Of a DNA stretch of 64,000 nucleotides, positions 31,502-43,990 are shown one piece after another (within the stretch, counting starts at the first letter, position 1; the number at the start of each line of letters is the position of its first letter). The notes under the pieces are model-generated. The model did not search any database. It was given only the letters and a program-made list of their open reading frames with translations, and had not been told where the DNA came from. The stretch is from NCBI GenBank assembly GCA_030142905.1, contig JASJOG010000002.1:5465001-5529000 (forward strand), given 5' to 3'. Both the position numbers and the translations under genes were made by a program. The DNA is from Heliopora coerulea. Taxonomy: Eukaryota; Cnidaria; Anthozoa; Scleralcyonacea; Helioporidae.

Positions 31502-34500
31502 GAGGAAAGTCAGCTCACGCAAGCCAATGAGGTCGTTTAGCCCAAATTGCCATATTATGCCAAAGTGGGTACATGTCCCATAAATTATAGTGGCATGGCA
31601 ATCACAAAGTGAAAAACATCGTGAGTAGTTAATGCCATTTTACACCACAGTCTCACATACACAATTCCGTTGGTTGGACATGGTCAAGGGCTGGTGCTTT
31701 GCACCTATAAATCATAAGACTTCCTCAATAACTATCACACTTCCTCTCAGACTATTCTAAGGGTCTGTTCCGCAAAGCCGACCAATTAAGGCAAGCTAGA
31801 CGCCAGTCCAATAGCTGAAGTTGGATAATGTGATCTATTTTGTTCTTAGACTAGGAGAGTTCCTTTCAGACACGTAAGTGTCCTGGGCTAACTCAACCAT
31901 TTAAAGTATTGTGGCACTTTCATTTTCAATCACTGTTTCTGATATATGATCATACCAGTTAGCTGCAGCTGGAAGGTGGTAGTGCTGACAGATTTTTCAA
32001 TGTAGGTATCCTGCTGCTCTGTCATGTCTTTGAATATACTCTGTCTTGGCAAGCACTGGACATCCTGCTACTATATGGTCAACTGTCTCCTCGAATTCTT
32101 TCCACATTCTACATTTAGGGTCAGCGTCATCTTTGATTATCCTATGATGATACGACTTTGTTGGAAGATTTTGATCTTGCGCTGCGATAATTAATCTGTC
32201 CGTTTCCGATTTGAGACCCGAGCTCCTGAGCCACTGGTGTGTCTTTTCCTGGGTATTGACCATGCATCGGTTTTTCTTCCCAACCTTGTTGCATCTTCTC
32301 CTGTAACTTTTTCTTAGTCTCCTGTTTCACTCTTTTTGCGAACTTTGTGATTGATTCGTGGTATTTTCTTGCGGGAACTGACTCTCCTAACTCATTCTTA
32401 ATTTTGCCTGCATCCTTTACTACAGAGTAGTGTTTTTTGTCCTTCTCATGTTTGTGTACCAGTTTCAGGAGCGGATCTTCTGTTTGTTCTAGATAAACGT
32501 TAAGACCCACTGTGGTTGTCTTATAAGTTGACTCTAGCTGAGTGAGTCCTCTTCCTCGTATTTGTCGAGGGAGATAAATTCTTTCTACATCTGCCTTGGG
32601 GTGTTTCATTCGTTCTATAGTAAGCAACTTTCTTTTTTTCCTATCCAGTTTTTTTATTTCACTTGTCTGCCAATTAATGATATTAAAACTGTACGTGACT
32701 ACAGGTACAGCCAGAGTGTTGATGGCTTCAATTTCATTTATTGCATTCAAATCACTTTTTGTCACCAACCTAACTCTTCTGTAGTATTCTTTTCTTATCC
32801 TCTCTTTCATGTCCGCATGTTGTATCCCATCGCCTTCATTAATACCCAGGTATTTATAGATGCTTTCTTGTTCAAGTTCTTGAATGATTGTGTTGGTGTC
32901 TAGATGGATGCCTGAGGTTTGTGCTAATTTGCCCCTCTTGAACGTTGCTTTAGCACACTTGTCGAGGCCAGACTGCATACCAATATCATCGCTAAATGTC
33001 TTAATTGTTGCAAGCAGCCCCTCCAATTGACCATCGTTCTTCGCGTATATTTTCAAATCATCGACATAGAACAGATGGTTAACTTTCTTCCTATATATTT
33101 CATGGCCACATCTTGTGTTGTTAAGCATATTGCTCAAAGGAGCAAGAGAAAGACAGCAAAATAGTGGCAATAAGGAATCGCCTTGAAAGATACCCCGTCT
33201 GATATTAATAGACCTGGTAGTAATTGTATCTTGGTTGTAATTTAATTTCATGGTGGTCTTCAAATTGGCCATACCTTGTTCCACGAATTTGGTCACGGTT
33301 GGGGACATTTTGTATATCTCCATGACCTTGATGATCCAAGAATGAGGGACACTATCAAATACTTTCTGGTTGTCAATCCAAGCAGTGCTGAGGTTCTTTT
33401 TCTTACTCATAAAACCTTCTAGTATCATCTTACTGATGAGTAACTGATCTTTACATCCATAACTTCCTCTTTTACAGCCTTTCTGTTCAGGTGGTAATAA
33501 TTTGTTTCCTTCTTGGAAGGTATGTCCTCTTAGTGATGGTAGATGTGAGAATCGTGCACAATGTTGGAAGGCAGGTTATGGGTCTGTAGTTTTTTGGATT
33601 TTTCGTATCTCCAGTTTTCGGGAGCAAGTATGTCAGACCTTGCATGAACCAGCCAGGGGTCTTTTCTGGATCCTGAATGATTTTATTATATTCCCTTGCT
33701 ATATCTTCATGTACTTCATCGAAGTTCTTGAGCCAAAAATTTGGCACTCTATCTATACCTGGTGATTTCCAGTTACAAGCCTTCTTCAGTGAAATACTTA
33801 TGTCTTCTTTCTCTAGGTCTTTCCATTCTTGAGTTGGTTGATTTTTTATCATTTCCTCCTGCTGTTCGATCCATTGGGCTGTCTCATTATGCTGCTTTTC
33901 GTCCTCCCATATCCTACTCCAGAAATCTTCTATCTCTTCAATCGTAGGTGGTTCATCAACATTGATCTGTTTTTTTCCTAGGTCCCTATAGAGCTTCTTA
34001 GTATTTTCCTTAAAGAGCTTATTCTGTCTGAATTGTTTCCCCCTTTTCTCATACCTTCTGATTCTCTGTGCTTTTGCTTGAATTTGCTGTTTCAACTTTT
34101 CTCTTACTTCAAGTAGATCTTCCATCTTCTTGAAGTTATATCTTCCCTTTATTTTCCTGTTTTCTCTGATTAACGTCTGATTTATTTTCAATTTCAGTTA
34201 TGATTGACAAGTCACTCCTCTTGCTTTAAACATCTTTCTCTAAATTTTCTTTTCATTTAGATTTCCTTTCTTTCTTCTGTCTTTTTATTTGACTCCTTTA
34301 GTTCTAGTAATAACTAAAGCTATTGCATATATAAACTCCTTAATTACTGTAATATCTAGCGGTTCTTTGTAGCTTTCTTTAATGTCTGCCATCACTTTGT
34401 TACCAAGTCTGACTAGCCGCTTTAGTTTATTACCTTTGTTGATCTTAGGGAGTGGATCTCTATCTTTTATGTCTTGATGTTTGACTTCTTCCCATTTTCT

Positions 34501-34905
34501 TTGAATATCTTCTTTTTGCATTTCATATCCTTTATTCTCTTGTTCATCCTGTATTTTGTCCGTTCGTGAATCATCTTGGTTTGCTGGTATTTCATATTCA
34601 GTTTCAACATTTTCAAATTGCTCATTTTGTTCACTATTCTCCATATTTACGTATACACTATCTTCTACTTTCTTCCTGATGGTATTCAACTCAACATCTG
34701 TCAATCTCTTAATAACATATAAAGTTTCTTTTAAGGTTTGCTAGTTTGTTGGGATCCATATTCCGTCCTTCTGTGGGATTTTCTGCTCTCCATATGGTGT
34801 AACTTTGCTTAGTGTTGCTTTCTTGTGACGGTGTTAGTTGTGCCCTAATAAAAGCCTCCATTACTTGCTTATGCTCTTCCCTTGTCTATTTGGTTCTTGT
34901 TATTA
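31502..34905 (-). mobile_element. R4/Dong-like element C
   Basis: Minus strand: Myb-like start (TREEHKQVMEAFIRAQ, about 34890, with a stop where Trp is expected), acidic region (34704-34285), basic and pre-RT region (34191-33487: GKQINVDEPPTIEEIEDFW, ETAQWIEQQ), RT (33428-32142: AWIDNQKVFDSVPHSWI, FQGDSLLPLFCCLSL, LFYVDDLKIYAKN) and CCHC finger (32190-32040: CRMWKEFEETVDHIVAGCP). The RLE domain stops after its first segment (WYDHISETVIENES), so the nuclease core is deleted. A 3' UTR follows. Frameshifts occur near 34200, 33430 and 32260. 5'-truncated at the 18-bp minisatellite. Confidence 0.8.
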
Positions 34906-34920
34906 TTCTTTTGTTATTGT

Positions 34921-35178
34921 TATTCTTTATGTTATTGTTATTCTTTATGTTATTGTTATTCTTTATGTTATTGTTATTCTTTATGTTATTGTTATTCTTT
35001 ATGTTATTGTTATTCTTTATGTTATTGTTATTCTTTATGTTATTGTTATTCTTTATGTTATTGTTATTCTTTATGTTATTGTTATTCTTTATGTTATTGT
35101 TATTCTTTATGTTATTGTTATTCTTTATGTTATTGTTATTCTTTATGTTATTGTTATTCTTTATGTTATTGTTATTCT
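34921..35178 (+). repeat. 18-bp minisatellite, about 14 copies
   Basis: Almost perfect copies of attctttatgttattgtt. It continues on the right into irregular ATT/GTT repeats. It lies exactly between the 5' end of element C and the 3' end of element D. Frames through it give only hydrophobic periodic peptides and are not genes. Confidence 0.95.
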
Positions 35179-35224
35179 TTTATTATTTTGTTATTCTTCT
35201 TCTTTTTTTATTATTATGTTTCTA

Positions 35225-37996
35225 TTAGCCAGTTCACATTCTGGCCATTATTCCTCCCACCAAATATTGCTGGGAAGTAAACAAAGTACACGTGTTCCAT
35301 TAATATTGTTATTTTCTTCTCCGCACGGGTTGCTGTGGATCCGGTATTCATCGGTGCCAGCTGTCTACAACCAGTAGACTAAGGTGGCACTGTTACAACT
35401 AGTTTTCTAGCACTCTTCTTAAAATTCTTGCTGTTCCAAGAAGTATCATTTTCTGGATATCCTCAGCGTTCACTGTTATTCCAATCCTCTCAATCCATTG
35501 TTCAAACTTTATGCTTACACAGTCCAAGGCTCCAACGACAACTGGAATTACTTCTACCTTTCTCATTGACCACAGGTTCTTAATCTCTCGTTTCAATGCT
35601 TGATACTTTTCTATCTTTTCTGTTTCTTTCTCACCAATTCTGTTGTCTCCTGATATGGCTACATCAACTATTGCACATTTCTTCTCTGCTTTGTCTACTA
35701 CTACTATATCTGGCTTTCGGTGTTCTATCTGATGGTCGCACTTGATCATAAAATCCCAAAGAACTTTTACTATATCCGACTTTACTACTCCCTGGGGGTC
35801 ATGTTCGTACCACTTGCTCGCTTTTTCTAGATCGTGTTTTCCACATATTTTCCAATGTATAATTCTTGCTACATTATCATGTCGACTTTTGTACTCTCGT
35901 TGTGCAAGTTTTGTGCATTCGCTTACCAGATATCCCATACTTTCTCCTTTTTCCCCGCAAAGTCTGCATAGCAGTGAGTCTACAGATTTATCAATTTTGA
36001 ACTTGATATAGTTAGTTCTTATCGCCTGTTCTTGAGCTGCACATATTAGGGCTTCCGTTTCCGGTTTCTAATCACTCTTTTGTAGCCACCTCCACATCTT
36101 TTCCTTGTCTATGTCTTCACTTTTCTCCCTGTTGAACTGTCCATACATTCTCTTACCTATCCATCTTTGTTCTCTTTCTTCGACTTCAATTTATCAACCA
36201 TACTAAGTACCTTAGCACCGATATAGCCCATGTATTTATTGCCACTATTTTGTTCTTACCATTCAATTTCGACTTCAGTACTAATTTGAGTCTTCTCAAG
36301 TACTCTTTTTCAAATTTCACGTTCATCTTACTTTCCTCGATCTTATCCCTTTCCAGTATTCTCAGGTATTTGTATCCATAGTCCTTTATTTGCCTCATGA
36401 TCTGTCGGCCCGGCAGCACTACTCCTTCTGTTGCAACCACCTTCCTTCTTTTCAAAATCAGGCACCCACAATTCCTTATTCCGAACTTCATTCCCACATC
36501 CATACTGAACATATGTACAGAATTAATCGACTAGTCGATTTGGTTCTCCGTCTTCCTAAATAATTTAAGGTCATCCATAAATAATAAATGGTTAATTCTA
36601 AATTGCTTCTTTCCCCATTCATAGCCAATTCCTATTCTCCTCAAAACTAGGGTCATTGGTATCATGCTCAGTACAAATATCAATGACGACAAACTGTCTC
36701 CTTGAAAAATCCCTCTTCTTATTCGTACCTCGCCCAGCTTCTCACCATATGCTGTTAATTCTGTCCTCCAAGTTTTCATGCTCTCACCTAGAAAGTTTTG
36801 GATGATGTTCGCTATGCCTAACATTTGCATTCATTCCTTGATCCACGAATGTGGTACCATATCGTAAACCTTATGATAGACTGTCCATGCTATTGCTAAG
36901 TTAGTGCGTCTTCGCTTACTATCTGTTAGTATAGTCTTGTCGATTAACAGTTGATCTTTCGTTCCCCTGCTATTCCTTCGGCACCCTTTCTGTTGTTGAG
37001 GCATACCATTATTCACTTCTAAAAAATTATGTGTTTTCTGCAATGATGCAAGTGAGTAGTTTCCACGTAAATGGTAAACATGATATGGGCCTATAGTTAT
37101 CCACCACATTTCCTTTTGTTGGGTCCTTTAAACACAAGACTGTTTTCCCAAAGGTTATCCACCCGGGCAGTGTCATTCTACTGTTTAAGTTTTCTTCCAA
37201 CTGCACTGCTATTCTCTCATGTAGCGATGTCAACTTCTTTAGCCAAAACCCTTGCAGTCCATCTGGGCCGGGTGCTTTCTACACTGCATCTTCATCATTT
37301 CTCTTGTAATAACTATATCTTCCTGTACTGCCCTGCTCTCTTCCTTCATTTCTCCAAACCATTCAGCGTTTTCGTTATGCTTCTTGTCACTGTCCCATAT
37401 ATTACTCCAAAACCGTTTACTTTCTTCTGCATCGGGCCTTATCCCTTGCTTTCTAATATTTCCATTCAGCTCCTGGTAAATTCTTCGTACGGTTTTGTCT
37501 GTATTGGTGTATCCGTTGCTGATATCTCTTAATCTTTTCTGTCTTCGTCTTCAGCATTTGTTTTAATTCTTCTATAACTGTTGTTAATCCCTTCTTCTTT
37601 ATCCAATATCTCTTTTCTAAGTCGGTGTATTTCCCATGTCTTTCAACTGGTCCTTTCCTTTTCTTTCTAGAATGTTTATATCTGTCTTTAATACCTTAAT
37701 ATCACCGTCGATTCTTCACTTCCACCACTGTTCAGTTTTCTTGGCATCTTTCAACTGTTTCTTGAGCCTTAATTTCTCTGCTACATACACACTGGTTGCT
37801 TTTATCAACTTATTAGCATTCCATGGACTGTCATAATATATTGAAGACTCTATCAACTTTCTTCGTTACATTATTCAGCTTACTTCTGTCTACTTTTTCA
37901 AAAGATATTTGCCCCCCAAATTTTTTACCTTTCATTATCTCCATAAGCTGGGTGAAAATTTCGTGCTCCTCCTCATTCAGATCATTGTTTTCACCT
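35225..37996 (-). mobile_element. R4/Dong-like element D, 5'-truncated
   Basis: Minus strand: basic pre-RT region (37990-37540, broken), RT N-terminus (37233-37027: [16 protein letters not shown]), palm (37109-36531: [51 protein letters not shown]), thumb (36512-36186), a stretch with a stop (SETG-type KPETEALICAAQEQ, 36060-35940) and RLE (35938-35399: KPDIVVVDKAEKKCAIVDV; ends LLGTARILRRVLEN). The RLE catalytic pattern PD-x12-D is intact. The 5' end abuts (ATT)n at 37998. Confidence 0.8.
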
Positions 37997-37997
37997 A

Positions 37998-38022
37998 GCA
38001 ATTATTATTATTATTATTATTA

Positions 38023-38053
<31 letters not shown>

Positions 38054-38054
38054 A
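37998..38054. repeat. (ATT)n at 5' end of element D
   Basis: About 19 triplets with a single gtt interruption; the outer boundary of the R4/Dong-like series. Confidence 0.95.
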
Positions 38055-41000
38055 TTTGAATTTTAAAAAGAGGACTTTGAAATGAAAATGAGAAGAAACC
38101 GGTTAATTTGGATTAAGGATTGCACGAAAAGAAGAGAAAACTTCGAGCACTTCAACAACTATTGGTTATTTAGAATGAGTTTACCATATTAATCTCTTGT
38201 CCTCCAGTTTAATACGTTTGAGTGCGCACATACGAGTGATTGCAACAGCAATTGGTGATTGGTATGCCACACCTACCAACCTCGGCTTCCGTTGCAGGAT
38301 TACGGTTCACGTTTTTGACCCTGTCCGAAAACTTTCAATAATTCCGCAACAGTAAAATCGCCCTTGCGTGTGCATGCGTATCACATGCACTCACCGACCT
38401 ACCACACAAAGCCATTGCAAAACACGTTGGTGACAAAAAAAAGATAAGTGAACTACAGCTCAAGGAATCTGCAAAGGACGTTGAGATACAAATTTTATGA
38501 TATTGCATCGTATAACAGGCTCTGGTAGGGAAATAAACAATTCAGTACTTGTTTCACGAAAAAGTTTCAGGGAACTCTGCTTCTCGAAAAGGTATCACTG
38601 ATCAGAAATACGATGTAGGCTGCTTGAAGTCCGAACGATGCAGTTTTACGTCAAAGTTTTACAATGTAAAGGCGAACAGTGACTGAGCCTGAGACAACAT
38701 TCCCCAACTATGTTATGTGGGTTGCGAACAATATAAGCCAGTAAAACCGACAAGTCAATCTGTTTTGTCTGTTCGAAAAGCCATCAGTGCATGGGAAAGA
38801 CCTAACTGGAGTTGGCATCGGCCTGAGGAAGATTCCTATGATTGGCATTCTAACTTTCGACTCTCACATCCTCAACATCGCAATGGATATGCAGACTGTT
38901 AGGTTACAATCAATCTTTTTTAAAATAGAAATTAATTCAAATTTAAACTGAAATTAAAAAGAGAAATATACAGTGGCCATGTTAGAGATCAAATACACTA
39001 GAAGCAAATGAGGATATTTTGCTAAAAGACAACCACCTTAGCCGCCATGTAATCAATATGAAGACATTAAAAGGATCAAGGTATGTTCAAAAGTTGTATG
39101 GAATTTCAGTTGCAAAAATACAAAATTTCCAAAAATTGTAACATTCAGTTTTAACAGAACTGCTTTTATTGTTCGACAGTAGAGCAATGGGCTAATAACA
39201 CTCATGCATTTAGCTCTAGTTCTAGGCTGCGTCAGGTTTTACAACGAAACCTGGTTATAAATATTTAACAATGGTGACGCTACTTTTAGCTGACAACTTT
39301 ACATCTAACTAGATGTGTCCATATAGTCTTGTTTACATCAGCGTGGGTATAAACTAATTGGCCTGAAAAGATTAACCTTCATACAGAATCTGGATAGACG
39401 TGTTGAAATACTGTCACGTGAACTTTTATTTTTTAGGTCAGGTTCAAAAATTTAACTAACCAGCTTAGCGTTAACCGTATCCAGAACCATTAGTCTTACA
39501 TTCTTTGCTCAGATCTACATTAAAAGTCAAATAAATCGTGAAAAGTCCTATTTGCTCAAAGAATTCGTCTTGTTAATTTTAGTATAGCTGCTTGCCAAAT
39601 ATTGCATAAATTCCGATTGCTACTTTTTAATTAAATTCTGCTCCCCAAGTCACCTATCAAGTAAATAAACTCAGTGCGTGTATTGTCAACAAGGTAGGCT
39701 AAGAGCTGTCGAAATTAAAACGCTTACACTTGTAACCTCGTGTGGTTGAACGCAAAGGAAATTTTTGTTCCCTTGTTATCACCGGAGTAAACGGACCTCA
39801 AGCATGTCAAGATTTCTTCAAGCGCACGAAGGGAAAATGTTCACTGAGAGCTTAAGGGGAATTTTGGGGCATGAGAAAACACAAAAAGTCAGTCATATGA
39901 TGTATGATATAAAGTATAAATGAGACAACGACACGGAAGATTGTGATTGCTTTACTGATTTATTGAAACTGTATTTGAGTCAGTCCTTCAATTGATCTTG
40001 CGTAATGACCGATGAAAATGCACGTGGCATAAAATATCACCCCCTCGGAAAAAATTACACCCTCCGAGCTAATGTTGATCAAGTATTCCACTGTTCATTT
40101 GTTTCTGGATTTCGTGTGCTTACAGTGGTATTTGTTGTGAGTCCAACGAAAAACGTAGGGCAAAGTAAATTGAAGAAACGTACTCACTTTATTTTGTGAA
40201 AAGACGGCTGTACCCGCTTAAACAACCTCGATTGGATACTTCAGTACTCGATTTTCCGCATTGTTTCTATTGATCCAGTTCTTTGGGCTTTAAGGTAAAC
40301 AGGGAGGATACAGGTGAAGTAAATTAGTAATCGTAGTGACATTGAAATCATCAGCAATCTCAATCTTTCATTACAATTCCCTAAACGGACAACACTATAA
40401 CACTGAAGAATAATGAAATCCTTTGTTCTCTTCCTGTTTCGTGGCCGTATTAGCATTCTCTAGATATACAAGCAAGGTATACTAAATACTAATGATTTCA
40501 ACAGTCAACGTGGATGCTTGTTATAAAAAACAACCTCATTACCCTAAATTTATCACCCACACCTCTTAACCAATTTAAAGACTAAACAACGCTCAACATT
40601 TACGTAACAAGGACAGCAAAATCATCCTATTCAGAAGAATTTTATAAGCGACAAAAAATGCATCAAATTTCAAGACGGCTCACCCGTCTGAAAACTTTCT
40701 ACGGCCAAATAAGATAATTTAATTTTAGCCTTTTCCTGCATCCTAACTAAACCAATGCTTCTGCCAAACAAAATTGATCGTGTATTCAACATAATCTCAA
40801 ACGTACTTTACAGCTATGGTAATTGAGAACTTGATGACTAGAGTAATCCTGGCTACCTCTTTCGAACTTGGACAAATTTTAAAAGAAAATATTTCAGGAA
40901 ATAAAAACGTTTTCTGTATCCATCACCTTTAAACGTAAACATCACAAATATACGATACCCAGATTGTCTCGTCATAGTTAACTCTTTAAGTGCAATAGGG

Positions 41001-41264
41001 GTCAAAATGACCTGGCAAAAAAACAAAAGAACCATTTAATGAACAAAGGAAAAACAAAGAAAGAACAAAGAACAAAAGGAACAAAATTCAGGAGTTAAAG
41101 AGTTAAGGACAAGTGGAAGTGACAAACGCCACTCTTCTGATATTTCTGCGGAAAAACCGACTCCTTTTCCTGATTTGTAAACTGTCTCCTCAGTTTCAAT
41201 TACAATAAAATTAGTTGCGTAAGCCCAGATATTCTGAAGTCATGAAAACTCTGATTATTTACCT
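38055..41264. other. Unassigned sequence
   Basis: No domain, RNA gene or clear transposon recognised. Short open frames (for example 38717-38902, 40005-40199) carry no family signature. 41030-41100 is A-rich with aacaaag-type repeats. This is a candidate stretch for host noncoding DNA. Confidence 0.4.
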
Positions 41265-42489
41265 TAACTAGAAATACGTGCACGCAACAACCCTGTCGCC
41301 CACCCTTCCAATATATCTCTCGAGAATCCAAGTAACCATGATAATTTTTCAAAATTCTCAAAAAGACAAATCCTCCTGACTATAATGGGAAGAGGACATG
41401 CAATAAAAAAAAATCTACACAGAATTTGGCCGCAAATAAACAACAAACCAAACTGGAAATTATTTTATACTTAAACTGTTTATAGTCATATTTACATTTA
41501 AAATTTCAATTCTGTTTTATTAAAAAAAAAGTTCGGTGAGAATAGCGTTCAACGGCTTAACAAATGGCAAGATGTCCATCCTTACAATCAAATTATTAAA
41601 CAACGAATGATAGGATCAATACCCTGAATTATTTGCAGGTTTATGCTAATTCGTGTCATTTTAGAATTAGACTTCACACTCATTTTGGCTTAAAGAAAGA
41701 TTGTTTTATTAGATGACCAGATTTTCCGTCTGAAAAGTGAAGCATTCTCATAGGTTATCAAACGGATACCGGCATTACGGACAGCTCATGATTGAATATT
41801 TTTCTGACATATTTTTGACTTAAAAAATTAATAAATTATACGTTACCTCAAAGTTGGTTACAAATGTCTTTAAGATGTACTATGATAAGGGTTTATGCTA
41901 AGTATTCATCTGGAACTACAAGACTCTGGTGACGAAGATGAAACGAATTACGAAATCGACAAAATAAACAAAGAAAACATGAACTAATTCTGCAGTTTTA
42001 TCGCTGACCAAAAATCGGAAAATACAAAACATAAAACAAAAATACGACAAACAAACCTTGTGCAAGTTTTGTCGAAAGAAGAACGAGAAGAGGGAAGTAA
42101 AAGACGTACTTTTTCCAAGGCAAAACATCAATAAAAATGAAAAATGGCGTATAAACCTGCAACTCTTGCGTATTTTCAACTAAGCATTCAATGGTACCTC
42201 AACACAAAGGGTTCAACGGTAAATTTACACACAGACGACTTTAAACTTTCCTGAGAGGTTTTAAAATCCTGATGAAAGCATTACCGATCGAATCCGGTAA
42301 AGGTCATCATGCACAGATCACTCTTGAAGTGAGAAAGACTGAAGCGGACAGCTGTTTTGCCGAAGAATAATTTGATGACCAAAAACAAGTAACTTTGCAG
42401 CGAGTTACCTGGTAGCAGTTTACCTTGTATTTTTGTTTCGAGCCATAAATACATCCTAACGTTTTCGATGAGATGACATTTCATAGCGA

Positions 42490-43060
42490 AAAAAATCCTG
42501 ATTGAGGTAATGAAATCTTTGTGTGGAAAGCGGAGAAAGCATCCAAAGACTGTCATGGCTTGGACAACTCTTCTGGATGACGAGTATTCTATCGCACTTC
42601 TCAAACAATTGACCATGAACCCTGTCCGGTTAAACACCGCAAAATGTTCAAAAATAATCGTCGTACAGAGATGAATGAACCAGAATCTTCATTCTACTTT
42701 ACCAATAAACACCAGCAAAATCCAGGCGGTAATACTTTGTACAAGAAGTCTCCCTTAGGGAAGAACGAAGTCGGGAAGCTACTTTTGAAAGCTGTTCAAA
42801 GTAATTCCGTTTGCAGAACTTGTACTTCAAAGCTACTCGATTCAGACTTATCTGTGATTGTGCAGCTCAGGTAAGTGGTTACCAGAAACTGAAAAGTCCC
42901 AAAATTTATACTAATCGACATCTATTCAACTTCAGCGAAGAATGTTGTTTTAATACAGTTAGTCGCTTAGCAAATGTCCTGACAGCAAGCGAGCTCCCTT
43001 ACGTTTTTTGTTCATATAAATCAGAAAGAGCCAAGACAAAGCGTTGTTGGAAAAAGTGAA
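42490..43060 (+). pseudogene. Tyrosine-recombinase-like (DUF3504/Crypton-type) fragment, copy 1
   Basis: Pieces in order: EVMKSLCGKRRKHPKTVMAW with LDDEYSIALL, then FYFTNKHQQNPGGNTLYKKS, PLGKNEVGKLLLKAVQ, NSVCRTCTSKLLDSDL, a 1-nt frameshift, and QVSGYQKLKSPKIYTNRHLF. The spacing resembles the C-terminal recombinase core of Crypton/DUF3504 proteins (LGKN..., NHSxRKT, QLSGH, Y nucleophile). On that alignment the catalytic Arg is Cys and the catalytic His is Tyr, while a Tyr remains in the nucleophile position. Identification rests on recalled family patterns. Confidence 0.55.
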
Positions 43061-43360
43061 CAGTTGGCAAATGCATATTACAAGGAGCTAATTTTGAGAA
43101 GTACTCTGTCAAGTCATAAGTTGTCCGGTTACTGAGGTGGCGAAACCAGCCGCAGGCACCAAGAAAACCATTTCCTTTGCCGGTCTTAAATCATTTACTG
43201 GCTTCAGTGTTCAAATAATGTAAATAACTTGCGAGAGATCCATACAAGGGAAAAAAGGACGAGATCAAATCGATTTGCTTCAATGCGGTACCTAAGTACG
43301 GTTTGTTCAACAACATACCAGTCCCCGAGCTTGCACGCGGCATTTTTGAGTGACCGGAAT

Positions 43361-43364
43361 CCAT

Positions 43365-43400
<36 letters not shown>
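43361..43400. repeat. (TA)n, empty counterpart of a PLE insertion site
   Basis: About 19 TA units inside Crypton-like copy 1. The homologous tract in copy 2 is split by the PLE composite at 49.9-57.7 kb. Confidence 0.9.
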
Positions 43401-43402
<2 letters not shown>

Positions 43403-43560
43403 AGATACATACACAAAACGAAAATTTTTCTCCCTAGTCGCCACTTGTGTAACAGGACTCCACGCATGTCAAGATTAGTACCCCCGCACCGCGCTTCGCG
43501 CGGTAGGCGAGGAGAATATAAGCGGCATGTTCGACATGGCAAGTAGAAGCTTAAGAAGCA

Positions 43561-43990
43561 CTTCCAATGCCACTCTGATTTGAGATGAGATTTTATTGAA
43601 ATATTGTAAGCTTTCTTTAACTGATACAGTAGTGGCAAAAACAAGATTGTAGAATAAGTTTCATGTGTTAGTGAATCAGGTTTGTATCAGTTTAACATGA
43701 CTAATCGACACATGCCTTTTCTCCGCATACTGAATGTTGTATCAAGAACAGATGCGATAAACCAACAGATCTTTGAAAATATGCTGTCATATGTTGTTAT
43801 CGATTCTAAAGGTATGGCAGAACCGGCCTAGCCACATTTCAATACAATCTGACATATGTGCTGCAGGTAGACGATGTTATTTTGAGTATTTCACAAATAC
43901 TCAAAACAAACGTGTGAGTTTACAAAGTACATAAAAAATTTTAAATCTAATCAACCCACTATACAAAACAACTAAATTTCAGCTCTAACC
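43561..43990. other. Unassigned sequence
   Basis: No domain or repeat recognised; it may include the 3' UTR of the minus-strand LINE that follows. Confidence 0.4.

Larger units (their letters stand above)
41265..43560 (+). mobile_element. Crypton-like unit, copy 1
   Basis: About 2.3 kb repeated in direct orientation at 47768-49914 plus 58202-58301. The left end has cgcaacaaccctgtcgcccac; the right end has tcaagattagtaccc..cgcaccgcgcttcgcgcgg. It encodes a decayed tyrosine recombinase-type domain near its right half. It contains an uninterrupted (TA)n at 43361-43400 where copy 2 carries a PLE. The boundaries are set by the second copy and are approximate here. Confidence 0.6.

Noticed and set aside
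31205..31522. Asn-run protein frame
   Set aside because: The Asn run is the (AAT)n tract read on the minus strand; the rest is the 5' UTR of element B.
34812..35377. Long plus-strand frames with periodic hydrophobic peptides
   Set aside because: They are translations of the 18-bp minisatellite in three frames (18 is a multiple of 3, so no stops arise).
42860..42880. Conserved gtaagt in both Crypton-like copies as a 5' splice donor
   Set aside because: Read through, it encodes the QVSG segment expected in the recombinase core in both copies, so it is coding sequence with a nearby frameshift, not an exon end.
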